Assembly: GCF_009740395.1 (NCBI RefSeq)
Contig: NZ_WOXT01000002.1
Location: 434,001-498,000, forward strand
From: Noviluteimonas gilva
GTDB lineage: Bacteria > Pseudomonadota > Gammaproteobacteria > Xanthomonadales > Xanthomonadaceae
Direction: 5' to 3'
DNA: 64,000 nt
The notes under the pieces are model-generated. The model was given only the letters and a program-made list of their open reading frames with translations. It had not been told where the DNA came from and did not search any database. Positions within the stretch are counted from its first letter, which is position 1; every line of letters starts with the position of its first letter. A program made the position numbers and the translations under genes. Below, piece by piece: positions 25,885-34,071 of the stretch.

Positions 25885-26381
25885 CCCCGCTCACGCCCCC
25901 GTCGACGCAGTTGCTGGACAAGTTCTTCGGCGACGAAGCGCAAGCGCTGTACACCGGTCGCGTCGTCGTGACCGGTGGCGAGGCGGCGCATGGGCGTGCC
26001 TCGGGGGTCGTGCGGACCGGTGACGGGACGCTGCTTGCGCAACTGCGCCTGCCGACCGAATTGGGCGGGCCGGGCGGCGGCAGCAATCCCGAAGAACTGC
26101 TGGCCGCGGGTTACGCGGCGTGCTTCCACGGCGTCATGAGCTTGCTTGCCACGCGTTGCGGCGTGGTGGTGCACGACGCGAGCGTGGAAGCATCGGTGAC
26201 ATTCGCGCGCGACCCGATCGACGGCCTGTTCCTGTTGTCGGCGGAGTTGCACGCGCATTTGCCGGGTGTCGAACGCGGCCTCGCCGCGGAGCTCGTGCGG
26301 CAGGCCGAACGCTTCTGCCCGTACGCCAAGATGTTCCGCCAGGGCATCGAACACATCGTGGTCCTGGCACCTGAAACCTAG
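25881..26381 (+). CDS. OsmC/Ohr-family peroxidase
   Basis: A 166-aa organic hydroperoxide resistance-type protein. The two redox cysteines are in AAGYAACFHG (about 76) and ERFCPYAKM (about 139), the signature of Ohr; the Arg and Glu that activate the first cysteine lie in the N-terminal domain. It would detoxify organic peroxides with a lipoyl reductant. Starts on ATGA with the reductase stop. Ends 10 bases before the cytochrome b gene, suggesting read-through. Confidence 0.9.
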   Translation: MTPLTPPSTQLLDKFFGDEAQALYTGRVVVTGGEAAHGRASGVVRTGDGTLLAQLRLPTELGGPGGGSNPEELLAAGYAACFHGVMSLLATRCGVVVHDASVEASVTFARDPIDGLFLLSAELHAHLPGVERGLAAELVRQAERFCPYAKMFRQGIEHIVVLAPET

Positions 26382-26390
26382 GTTGCTGCC

Positions 26391-27689
26391 ATGGCATTGC
26401 ATTACGAGAAGATCCGCCCCACCAATCGCGTGCTCGCCTGGATCGAGGACCGCATTCCGCTGCTGTCCTTCACCGCCGCGCACACGACCGACTACTACGC
26501 ACCGAAGAACCTCAACGTCTGGTACTACTTCGGCGTGCTGGCGGGCGTGGTCCTGGTGAACCAGTTGGTGACGGGCATCTTCCTGACGATGCACTACACC
26601 CCGTCGGCGGCCGGTGCGTTCGACTCGGTCGAGCACATCATGCGCGACGTGGAGTGGGGCTGGCTGATCCGCTACATGCACTCAACGGGCGCGTCGCTGT
26701 TCTTCATCGTGGTTTACCTGCACATGTTCCGCGGGTTGCTGTACGGCTCGTACAAGAAGCCGCGCGAGTTGGTGTGGATACTCGGGATGCTGGTGTACCT
26801 GGTGTTGATGGCCGAAGCCTTCGTCGGCTACGTGCTGCCCTGGGGCCAGATGTCGTTCTGGGGTGCGAAGGTGATCATCTCGCTGTTCGGTGCCATTCCC
26901 GTCGTGGGCCAGGGCCTGACCGAATGGATCATGGGCGACTACCTGCCGGGCGATGCCACGCTCAACCGGTTCTTCGCGCTGCACGTGATCGCATTGCCGC
27001 TGGTGTTGTTGTTGCTGGTCGTGTTGCACGTGCTGGCGTTGCACGAGGTCGGATCGAACAACCCCGACGGCGTGGAAATCGAAGACACGCCCGGGGCGAA
27101 CGGCAGGCCGCTGGACGGCATCCCGTTCCACCCGTACTACTCGTTCGAGGATCTGCTGGTCACCAGCGTGTTCCTGATCATCGCCGCGTTCGTGGTCTTC
27201 TTCGCGCCGACCTTCGGCGGCTGGTTCCTGGAGCACGACAACTTCGTCGAAGCCAACAAGCTGGTCACGCCCGAACACATCAAGCCGGTGTGGTACTTCA
27301 CCCCGTTCTACGCGATGTTGCGCGTGGTGCCGCACAAGTTGCTCGGCGTGGTCACGATGTTCGCCGCAATCGGCGCGCTGTTCCTGATGCCGTGGCTGGA
27401 TCGCGGCAAGGTGAAGTCGATCCGGTATCGCGGGCTCGGGTACAAAGTGGCGCTCGGGATGTTCGCGGTTGCGTTCGTGTTGCTCGGCGCGATCGGCGCG
27501 GGCGCGGCGACGCCGGCGATCGCGGCCGTGCTGGGGCAGGGCGTCAACGTCGCAGCCGTCGAAAACGGGCTTGGTCGCGTGCTGGTGGCCGCGTATTTCG
27601 GCTTCTTCGGTTTCCTTTGGGTGTACACCGCGTTCGGCATCGAGCGGACCAGGCCGGTCCCGACGCGCGTGGGATCGCCGCACACCTGA
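26391..27689 (+). CDS. petB: Cytochrome b of bc1-type complex, without Rieske or c1 partners
   Basis: A 432-aa polytopic membrane protein with the N-terminal four-helix bundle binding two hemes: His97 and His111 on one helix, His198 and His213 on the other (spacing x13 and x14). The Qo motif is PVWY in HIKPVWYFTPFYAML, the variant common in beta/gammaproteobacteria. The QoQi module continues to a C-terminal helix. In the usual pet operon it is flanked by petA and petC; here its neighbours are an OsmC gene 10 bases upstream and a bestrophin gene 16 bases downstream. So it is either a second, repurposed cytochrome b or part of a stress-linked membrane electron step. Confidence 0.88.
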   Translation: MALHYEKIRPTNRVLAWIEDRIPLLSFTAAHTTDYYAPKNLNVWYYFGVLAGVVLVNQLVTGIFLTMHYTPSAAGAFDSVEHIMRDVEWGWLIRYMHSTGASLFFIVVYLHMFRGLLYGSYKKPRELVWILGMLVYLVLMAEAFVGYVLPWGQMSFWGAKVIISLFGAIPVVGQGLTEWIMGDYLPGDATLNRFFALHVIALPLVLLLLVVLHVLALHEVGSNNPDGVEIEDTPGANGRPLDGIPFHPYYSFEDLLVTSVFLIIAAFVVFFAPTFGGWFLEHDNFVEANKLVTPEHIKPVWYFTPFYAMLRVVPHKLLGVVTMFAAIGALFLMPWLDRGKVKSIRYRGLGYKVALGMFAVAFVLLGAIGAGAATPAIAAVLGQGVNVAAVENGLGRVLVAAYFGFFGFLWVYTAFGIERTRPVPTRVGSPHT

Positions 27690-27704
27690 TCGGGAGCTGA
27701 TGCC

Positions 27705-28712
27705 ATGTTGATCGATCGTTCCTACTCGCTGCCCGAGTTCCTGATGTGGACGCGGCGCAGTATCTACGTGCTGATCGTGGTCGCGACGGTGCCGGTGCTG
27801 TTGTACGAAGTGGCGGGGCTGCATTACCTGCAGATTCCCTTCGCCATCGTGTTCCTGCTCGGCACCACGGTGGCCTTGTCGGCCGGGTTCAAGAACCTGC
27901 AGACCTACGGGCGCATGCAGGATGCACAGATGCTGTGGGCTTCGATCGCCAGCGCCAGCCGCACCTTCGGCGCGAGTTGCCGCGACCTGGTGCCCGATAC
28001 GTTCGCGGCCAAGACCCTCATCAACCGGCACATGGCGTGGCTGGCGGCGCTGCGCCACGAACTCCGTAAGCACAAGCCGTGGGAGCAGCACGACAAGGCG
28101 AATTTCATCGAATGGAAGAAGTACTACACCGTGCCTGAGCATGCGCAGACGCTGACGTTCGAACTCTCGCGCTTCGTTGCGCCGGAAGAGGCCGCGCTGG
28201 TGCTCGAGTCGCGCAATCCGGCATGGCAAGTGCTCGCGATGCAGACTGCGGACGCGAAGCGGATGTTGGACGCCGGCGCGATTCCTGCCAACGCGTTCGC
28301 CGAGGTGCAACGTGCGACGCGCGAACTCGGCGAGCTGCAGGGCAAGGTCGAGCGCATCAAGAATTACCCGTATCCGCGGCAGTTCGCGTTCATCCATTCC
28401 TTGTTCGTCAAGATCCTGTGCGTGTTGCTGCCCTTCGGGATGATCGGCGAACTTGCGCGCGTCGGCAGCGGTCTCGGCGGCTGGGCCGGTGCGTACATGG
28501 TTTGGTTGGCGATTCCGCTGAGCCTGATCATTTCGTGGATGTATGTGTCCCTCGACGAGGTGGGGGCGAGCACCGAGAACCCCTTCGAGGGCGGCGCCAA
28601 CGACGTGCCGATCACGAAGATTTGCGAGGAGGTCGAATTGGACCTGCGGGAGATGCTGGGGGAAATCCAGTTGCCCGCGCCGTCGCGCCTGGAGAGCGGG
28701 ATCGCGATGTAA
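27705..28712 (+). CDS. Bestrophin-family anion channel
   Basis: A 335-aa membrane protein of the bestrophin/UPF0187 family. Pattern: helix 1 around residues 17-45, helix 2 around 40-60, long cytosolic helices, then two more membrane segments at about 240-290, ending with STENPFEG, a bestrophin-typical sequence, at about 290. Bacterial bestrophins conduct small ions (some cation-selective). It begins 16 bases after the cytochrome b gene, so they are likely co-transcribed. Start ATG at 27705 with GGAG upstream (CGGGAGCTG). Confidence 0.88.
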   Translation: MLIDRSYSLPEFLMWTRRSIYVLIVVATVPVLLYEVAGLHYLQIPFAIVFLLGTTVALSAGFKNLQTYGRMQDAQMLWASIASASRTFGASCRDLVPDTFAAKTLINRHMAWLAALRHELRKHKPWEQHDKANFIEWKKYYTVPEHAQTLTFELSRFVAPEEAALVLESRNPAWQVLAMQTADAKRMLDAGAIPANAFAEVQRATRELGELQGKVERIKNYPYPRQFAFIHSLFVKILCVLLPFGMIGELARVGSGLGGWAGAYMVWLAIPLSLIISWMYVSLDEVGASTENPFEGGANDVPITKICEEVELDLREMLGEIQLPAPSRLESGIAM

Positions 28713-28740
28713 CGCAGGCGCGTGCTACAACGGCACCGCC

Positions 28741-29589
28741 ATGCAGACCCCGCACCCTCTCGGCGTAATGGGCCACTCGATTCGCCAGCAGGCGACGGCC
28801 GACATCGCCCTGGCGCAGCTGCGGCCGACGATCCCCGAGCACGCCATCCATCGTCACCAGCACGGCGACATGCATCTGGTGTTGGTCCTCGCCGGCCCGT
28901 ACGCGAGCGATGCGCGCGGCATGCCGGCGGTGTGCGTGGAGCCGGCGCTGATCCTCAATCCGCCGGGCACGGAGCATCGCGATCGCTTCAAATCGCTCGA
29001 CGGGTTGTTCCTGACGCTGACGATGCCGCTCGATGCGTGGCGACGGTTTTCCGACGGCATCGAAACACCCGAGGGCCCGGTGCGGCTGGATCGCCGCGCG
29101 CTCGGTCGCGCGCTGCGCCTGATGCCGGAGTTGTGGCAGTGGGATGCGGCATCGCCGCTGGCGGTCGAGTCGATCGTCGGCGAGCTGCTCATGGATCGAC
29201 CGGCCGAACGCGCGAGCGAGCGTGCCGATGCGGTGCTCGATCGCGTCGTCGAACGGCTGGATGATGCGCTCGGCGATCCGCCTTCGATTCGCGAACTCGC
29301 CGCACTCGTGCACCTGCACCCGGTGTATCTCGCGCGCATGTTCCGGCGGCGGTTCGGGCAGTCGCCGAGCGACTGGATTCGGCAGCGTCGCTTGCATCGT
29401 GCGTTGTCGGCGATCGCGCGCGGACGCGCGGTGGCCGATGCGGCCTCCGCGTTGGGGTTCGTCGACCAGAGCCATCTGCACCGGTGTTTCGTCGCCGAGT
29501 TCGGCATGACGCCGGGCGCGTTTCGGCGCCTGGCGTTGGGGCGGAGCGAGGTTGCGCGGATACAAGATCGGCTGCTGCGGCGGTGCTAG
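28741..29589 (+). CDS. AraC-family transcriptional regulator
   Basis: A 282-aa regulator. N-terminal cupin-like sensor (residues about 10-140, HRHQHGDMHLVLVLAG); C-terminal AraC HTH pair: LAALVHLHPVYLARMFRRRFG near 195-215 and ASALGFVDQSHLHRCFVAEFG near 245. Separate from the bestrophin gene by 28 bases on the same strand; target unknown. The following gene is a serine hydrolase. Confidence 0.88.
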   Translation: MQTPHPLGVMGHSIRQQATADIALAQLRPTIPEHAIHRHQHGDMHLVLVLAGPYASDARGMPAVCVEPALILNPPGTEHRDRFKSLDGLFLTLTMPLDAWRRFSDGIETPEGPVRLDRRALGRALRLMPELWQWDAASPLAVESIVGELLMDRPAERASERADAVLDRVVERLDDALGDPPSIRELAALVHLHPVYLARMFRRRFGQSPSDWIRQRRLHRALSAIARGRAVADAASALGFVDQSHLHRCFVAEFGMTPGAFRRLALGRSEVARIQDRLLRRC

Positions 29590-29618
29590 CCTGCGGTCTT
29601 CCTCGAGGGAGATCGTCG

Positions 29619-30665
29619 ATGTCGCGTTGGTGCCTGGTGGCGATGTGCATGGGGTTCCCGTTGGCCGCGCAGGCGCAGGACGCGTTCGCGCCCGCGACAA
29701 GCGCAGTGGAAAACGGCGATTTCAAGGCGATCACGAGCGTGCTCGTGGCGCAGGACGGCAAGATCGTCTACGAACACTATTTCGACGAAGGCGGCGCGGA
29801 GGCGCGGCGCAATACGCGCTCGGCGACGAAGACCGTCGCGGGCATCCTCGCGGGGCTGGCGATCGAAGACGGCAAGATCAGCGGCAAGGATGCGCGCGTG
29901 TTCGACCTGCTGCCGCCCGCGCGTCGCCAGCACATGCAGAATCCCGATCCGCGCAAGGAAGCGATCACCGTCGAAGACCTGCTGACGATGTCGGCGCTGG
30001 TCGAATGCGACGACGAGAACCAGTTTTCGCGCGGCAACGAAGAGCGCATGTACCTGGTCGAGGATTGGGTGCAGTTCTGGGCGGACTTGCCGGTGCAGGG
30101 TTTCCCCGCCTGGATTTCGAAGCCCAAGGATTCGCCGCATGGGCGCAGCTTCCGTTATTGCACCGCGGGCGTGACGGCGCTGGGCGAAGTGGTACAGACC
30201 GCCGTCGGCGAACCCTTGCAGGACTACGCGCAACGGCGTTTGTTCGGACCGCTGGGAATCGAAAAGCCGGAATGGCAGTTCGCGCCGCTGGGCTTGGCGC
30301 AGGCCGGCGGTGGGCTCGGGTTCCGCACGCGCGATCTGTGGAAGCTCGGGCAGGTGTATCTCGACGGCGGACGCGCGAACGGCAAGCAGGTCGTCCCGGC
30401 GGCATGGGTGCAGGCGTCGTTGTCGGCGCAGGCTGCCGCGCGCGAGGAAGCCGACTACGGTTACCTGTGGTGGCTGATGAAGGTGCCGGTCGGCAAGGAA
30501 GTCCGCACGTATCCCGCGATGGCGGGCATGGGCGGCAATACCGTGTTCCTCGTGCCCGACAAGCGCGCGGTCGTCGTGATCACGACGACGAACTACAACG
30601 AACGCCAGCCGCACCTGCTCACGTTCAAGCTGTTCACGGAGAAGCTGTTGCCGGCGATGAAGTAG
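29619..30665 (+). CDS. Secreted serine hydrolase (class C beta-lactamase fold)
   Basis: A 348-aa periplasmic or secreted enzyme. The signal peptide ends near residue 19 (AAQAQDA). The serine-beta-lactamase motif SxxK is SATKTVAG near 68-71; the YxN-type second motif is FRYCTAGVT and the third element near the C-terminus is GMGGNTVFLVPDKR (KTG-like position replaced by a G-rich loop). Such proteins act as esterases or D-aminopeptidases rather than true beta-lactamases. Follows the AraC gene by 29 bases, perhaps under its control. Confidence 0.85.
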   Translation: MSRWCLVAMCMGFPLAAQAQDAFAPATSAVENGDFKAITSVLVAQDGKIVYEHYFDEGGAEARRNTRSATKTVAGILAGLAIEDGKISGKDARVFDLLPPARRQHMQNPDPRKEAITVEDLLTMSALVECDDENQFSRGNEERMYLVEDWVQFWADLPVQGFPAWISKPKDSPHGRSFRYCTAGVTALGEVVQTAVGEPLQDYAQRRLFGPLGIEKPEWQFAPLGLAQAGGGLGFRTRDLWKLGQVYLDGGRANGKQVVPAAWVQASLSAQAAAREEADYGYLWWLMKVPVGKEVRTYPAMAGMGGNTVFLVPDKRAVVVITTTNYNERQPHLLTFKLFTEKLLPAMK

Positions 30666-30727
30666 GGCGGTCACATTCGCCGCTGGCGGGCGTCCCTGTC
30701 ATCGAACTCCCACAGGAAACGCCCGTC

Positions 30728-30946
30728 ATGCCCTGGCTCCGCTGGTTGCTCGCCGCTTTCGCCATAGCCTCCCCGGTGATTTTCCTCGCGCACATGCTGC
30801 GCGATCGCCCGCTGCATTACGCCATCAGCGAGGCGCTGGTCTGGGGCGGGATCACTGCGTGGGTCTACGTGGTCGGCCGCATCTACAACGCGCGCCGCGG
30901 ACGGAAGTGCGCGCTGTGCGAGGAGCCTTCGCGCGGCGGGGAGTAG
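30728..30946 (+). CDS. Small membrane protein with C-terminal CxxC
   Basis: A 72-aa protein with two hydrophobic segments (about 3-22 and 34-52) and a basic tail RRGRKCALCEEPSRGG containing CxxC, which could bind a metal or a thiol partner on the cytoplasmic face. An ACAGGAAACG site lies just before the ATG. No family recognised. Confidence 0.5.
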   Translation: MPWLRWLLAAFAIASPVIFLAHMLRDRPLHYAISEALVWGGITAWVYVVGRIYNARRGRKCALCEEPSRGGE

Positions 30947-30974
30947 GATCGCGGCGCCCACGAGGAGGAGCGCC

Positions 30975-31232
30975 ATGGCCACCCGCAAGCGTACGACCCG
31001 GACTGTTGCTTCGCGCAAGCATGAAGTGCGCGCCGAATTGACCAACGTGGAGTTGGTGAAAGCGAAATCGGCGCTGCGGCTGGAGGTCTTCGTGCGCCGC
31101 GAGAAACTCGGCGAACTCGAAGTCGGCCGCGGTTCGATCTACTGGCGCGGCGCGAACCGACACTTGCGCAAGCGCATCGATTGGACGCGGTTCGCGGAGA
31201 TGATGGATGGGCTTGCGTATGGCGGGCGGTGA
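30975..31232 (+). CDS. Small basic protein of unknown function
   Basis: An 85-aa strongly basic cytosolic protein. It starts MATRKRTTRTVASRKHE and contains KLGELEVGRGSIYWRGANR, a beta-hairpin-like core, then RKRIDWTRFAEMMDG. GAGGAG lies 8 bases upstream of the ATG. Such size and charge suit a nucleic-acid-binding protein, but nothing proves it. Monocistronic or paired with 30728-30946. Confidence 0.65.
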   Translation: MATRKRTTRTVASRKHEVRAELTNVELVKAKSALRLEVFVRREKLGELEVGRGSIYWRGANRHLRKRIDWTRFAEMMDGLAYGGR

Positions 31233-31286
31233 GCGATCCTGGCGCGTTCACCTTACGATTTGAACTCAACCGCGCATTGACGTAGC

Positions 31287-31934
31287 GTGCCCTTCGGGCG
31301 TAGGGGACGTCCGTTGGGGAAATGCGTGGAAGATCCAGCTGATCTGAAGTTCTCGGTGCGGCCCGATGTGAGGCCGCAGCGCAAGTCATCGAGTCGATCG
31401 ACTTTCCATTGGTGGTTGCTGTTGGCGCTTGGCGCACTTGTCTTCCTGCTCGTACGCGGGATGCTCGCGCGCGGCGCGGAGACGGCAGGGCATTCGGAGG
31501 ACGCGTCGCTGGTGACGCAGCTTGCGCCCTCCAGCGAGGCGCTCGTCGACGAGATTCGCGTTGATCCAACACCGACGGTCTACAAGTGCGTCGGAAAGGG
31601 CGGCGCCGTTTCCTTCCAGAGTTTTCCTTGCGCCGCGGACGAGTCGACGCGCGCTGCATACGACGCACAGCCCGATACGCAACGCGACATCGAGATCGCC
31701 CAGGCGAAGCGGGACGTTGCGGTGCGGCGAGCCAAGGTGATGTCGCGTATCGCGGGTACGGACAGGCCGACCTACACCGTCGCGTCTTCGTCGAACTTCG
31801 ATGCAGACCGTGCACGATGCGAAGCTGCGAAGGCGCATCGGGAAGACACGTTGCGCAGGGTCGGGCTCCGGCGGACCTACGACCTACTGCAGCGGCTCGA
31901 CGAGATGGTGCGCGAGGCCTGCAAGGGCCAGTAA
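31287..31934 (+). CDS. Membrane-anchored DUF4124-like protein
   Basis: A protein of up to 215 residues; the GTG at 31287 and the GTG at 31326 (VEDPADLKFS) are both possible starts. One membrane helix (HWWLLLALGALVFLLVRG) is followed by a periplasmic domain with TVYKCVGKGGAVSFQSFPCAADE, which resembles the DUF4124 motif common in xanthomonads (YxCxxxxGxxxYxxxPC). A coil with repeated charged residues follows. Function unknown. Confidence 0.65.
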   Translation: MPFGRRGRPLGKCVEDPADLKFSVRPDVRPQRKSSSRSTFHWWLLLALGALVFLLVRGMLARGAETAGHSEDASLVTQLAPSSEALVDEIRVDPTPTVYKCVGKGGAVSFQSFPCAADESTRAAYDAQPDTQRDIEIAQAKRDVAVRRAKVMSRIAGTDRPTYTVASSSNFDADRARCEAAKAHREDTLRRVGLRRTYDLLQRLDEMVREACKGQ

Positions 31935-32087
31935 CGCACGCGTTATCCCGTCACATTCCTGGCCCGTTCGGGCAAATCTCCTACCCAGTCAACTTTGTTC
32001 GACCTGCACCCGCTTGCCCCAAAGGACGAATGACGTGGGCGCGTTTGGCGCGCACCTTCCCGTCACACCTGATGGAAGGCAATCGCC

Positions 32088-32432
32088 ATGCAAGATTTCG
32101 ATACCCGCCCCGATTTCGTCTGCGCCAGCGACAACGCGCTCAAGAGCCTGCGGGCGGTGTTCCTGCTCACGGGGCGCTCGGCCGACGAGGCTCTGCACGC
32201 GGCGGCGTCGGTGGTCGCGACGCTGCTCGATCACGGTGGCGCTGGTTGGATCGAGCGCTTGATCGAATCGCAGACCTCGACGCAATTGCGCGAGATGGCG
32301 CGATTCGCGGCGCGCGACCTGGAGGCGCGCGAAGTGGATGCACGCACGCGCGCGCAGACCTTGCTGGTGTGCCTGGCGCGGCAGGCGCTGGCGGCGGACG
32401 TGTTCGACGCCGTCGCCGCGCGGGCGAATTGA
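32088..32432 (+). CDS. Protein of unknown function
   Basis: A 114-aa alanine-rich helical protein without signal peptide. ATG at 32088 follows a GGAAGGCAATCGCC site. It has regular amphipathic helices (LREMARFAARDLEAREVD). The stop overlaps a possible TTG start of the next small gene. No family recognised. Confidence 0.55.
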   Translation: MQDFDTRPDFVCASDNALKSLRAVFLLTGRSADEALHAAASVVATLLDHGGAGWIERLIESQTSTQLREMARFAARDLEAREVDARTRAQTLLVCLARQALAADVFDAVAARAN

Positions 32433-32710
32433 GGCGCGTTGTCGTGTGTGCCGTCGATGCGGTCGATGTCGCGCAGGTGTGTTGGGCGTTGCGCCGGGGA
32501 CACTCAGCGCGCGTGGGGCGCGTGGTGCTGCGGCCCGACCTCCTGCGCGACATCATTTGGCTGCGCGACCCGGCGGGCGAAGTGGAGATCGCCGCGACCG
32601 CGATCGATGAAGCCGGGTGCCTGGCGGCGTTGCAGGGCGCGGTGCGGTATTGCGTCGACGGGCCCTGCGGGGAAGGCGAGTCGTTGCGGCCTTCCGTGCG
32701 ATTCCGTTAA
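32429..32710 (+). CDS. Possible small protein, TTG start coupled to previous gene
   Basis: A 93-aa candidate beginning at TTG 32429, which overlaps the TGA of the upstream gene (TTGA), or at GTG a few codons later. Contents: MRRVVVCAVDAVDVAQVCWA, then RGHSARVGRVVLRPDLLRD, a cysteine-containing, beta-alpha-like pattern. It overlaps the convergent gene at 32707 by four bases. No family recognised; codon usage is normal but proof is lacking. Confidence 0.4.
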   Translation: MRRVVVCAVDAVDVAQVCWALRRGHSARVGRVVLRPDLLRDIIWLRDPAGEVEIAATAIDEAGCLAALQGAVRYCVDGPCGEGESLRPSVRFR

Positions 32711-33225
32711 CGCGCCGCGCGTTCGCGCCATTCGGTGCGCACGTAACGCATGTTGCGGCGTTCGACCCAACCGTCCTTCGTTTTCTCGCGCGTCACGACG
32801 CGATAGCCGTCCTTCCCATCGGGCCGGTAGCTGCTTTCGAGTTCGATGACGCTGCCGTCGGGGGAGACGTGCCGCTCGGGGATCGTCGCGCCATCGGCGG
32901 TCTGCACGAAGTACCCCTCGCTCACCGCGCCGGTGCTGGTGAAGTAGTGGTAACGCACGCGCTTGTTCGCATCGTCCCAGCTGAAGACCGTCTGTCCTTC
33001 GTAAACCGGGTCGGAGCCTTCCACGACGTGCCAGTTGCCGACCAGCTTGCCGCCGTACAGCGATTCGAAACACTGCACGTCGGCCTGCTTGCCGTCTGGG
33101 AAGTCCGCGCGCCAGCAATGGCCGACGAGGAAGGCGATGGGTTCGAAATGCGGGTCGAGCGTCGCTTCGGACGCACGCGCGCCGAAAACGGTGAGCGCGG
33201 CGGTCAGCAACAGGGCGGTGCGCAT
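32707..33225 (-). CDS. Secreted protein, DUF1579-like beta barrel
   Basis: A 172-aa exported protein; signal peptide to about residue 18 (VFGARASEA). The mature part (FEPIAFLVGHCWRADFPDGKQ... then YEGQTVFSWDDANKRVRYHY) is a beta-rich lipocalin-like fold in which antiparallel strands alternate with turns, resembling DUF1579-type domains. Two cysteines (GHCWRA, VQCFES) could form a disulfide. Function unknown. Confidence 0.65.
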   Translation of the reverse strand: MRTALLLTAALTVFGARASEATLDPHFEPIAFLVGHCWRADFPDGKQADVQCFESLYGGKLVGNWHVVEGSDPVYEGQTVFSWDDANKRVRYHYFTSTGAVSEGYFVQTADGATIPERHVSPDGSVIELESSYRPDGKDGYRVVTREKTKDGWVERRNMRYVRTEWRERAAR

Positions 33226-33276
33226 GGCGGTCGGCTCCCGGCGTTCGGATGACGGGAGCTTACGCCTGGCGGCCGC

Positions 33277-33648
33277 TCACTTCAGGGAGTGCAGCCCGAT
33301 CATGTTGCCCTCGGTGTCCAGCCCCAGTGCGATGAAGCCGTACTCGCCGATGGAGAACTTCTCCTTGTGGATCCGGCCGCCCTGTTCGGTCAGGCGCCTG
33401 GCTTCCACGGCGCAGTCCTCGCACATGAAGTAGACGATCGTGCCCATGCCGCCGGACGGGGCGCCGGCCATGTAGACGAGGGCGCCGGCCGCGCCTTGGC
33501 CTTCGGGTTCCATCGGAAATGCCCACATCTGCACTTCGTCGCCGGTGCCCAGGTGTTCGAGCGTGGTCTGGAAGACGCCTTCGTAGAAGGCTTTGGCGCG
33601 TGGAAGATCCTGCACGTAGATTTCGAACCAGCCGACCGGATTGGCCAT
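33277..33648 (-). CDS. VOC-family protein (glyoxalase/bleomycin-resistance fold)
   Basis: A 123-aa VOC protein with one betaalpha-beta-beta-beta unit pair. Features: GWFEIYVQDLPRAKAFYEGVF at the start, IVYFMCEDCAVEARRL in the second half and LGLDTEGNMIGLHSLK at the end. Metal ligands are incompletely obvious. MANPVGWFEI at 33648 is the family-like start. Role unknown; separate from flanking genes. Confidence 0.88.
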   Translation of the reverse strand: MANPVGWFEIYVQDLPRAKAFYEGVFQTTLEHLGTGDEVQMWAFPMEPEGQGAAGALVYMAGAPSGGMGTIVYFMCEDCAVEARRLTEQGGRIHKEKFSIGEYGFIALGLDTEGNMIGLHSLK

Positions 33649-33677
33649 GGCGTTGCCTTTGGATTGGGGGAAGGAAG

Positions 33678-33956
33678 TCAGTCGAAGATTTCGCTCAGCC
33701 AGCTCTTCTTGTGCTTGTAGTAGGGCTTGCCGTGATGTTGGTGATGCTGCTGGTGTTGCTGGGGATGCGGCGAATACGCCGGCTGCGCGGCCTGGGGTTG
33801 CGGCGCGGGTGCGGCGGCGCTTCCGGCACGTTCGAGGAGCTTGTCGAGCTCGCCGCGATCCAGCCACACGCCGCGGCACGTCGGGCAGTAGTCGATTTCG
33901 ATGCCCTGGCGATCGGTCATCAGGAGGGTGGCGTCGGGGCAATGGGGACAGCGCAT
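33678..33956 (-). CDS. TFIIB-type zinc-ribbon protein
   Basis: A 92-aa protein with a clear zinc ribbon: MRCPHC near the start and DYCPTCRGVWLDRGEL, the zf-TFIIB signature. A proline/glutamine/histidine-rich linker (HPQQHQQHHQHHGKP) and a C-terminal KKSWLSEIFD follow. Start at 33956, where a zinc ribbon of this type normally begins. Histidine cluster could bind metal. Function unknown. Confidence 0.85.
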   Translation of the reverse strand: MRCPHCPDATLLMTDRQGIEIDYCPTCRGVWLDRGELDKLLERAGSAAAPAPQPQAAQPAYSPHPQQHQQHHQHHGKPYYKHKKSWLSEIFD

Positions 33957-34071
33957 GCGGAACACCTGTTTCGGGGGAGCACCGACGTTAGCCGGTTCGC
34001 GGCCGGAAGTTGTCAGGGTTTTGGAAAGGCTCGCGTAGGATGTATGCGGGGATTGGTGCAGGAATATTCGG

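Noticed and set aside
26391-27689. PVWY in place of PEWY as a defect in the cytochrome b quinol site
   Set aside because: PVWY is, to my knowledge, the normal Qo motif in beta/gammaproteobacterial cytochrome b, so it is not a sign of loss of function.
26682-28397. 571-codon open frame opposite cytochrome b and bestrophin
   Set aside because: Antisense shadow; it spans two real genes and their gap without any start signal.
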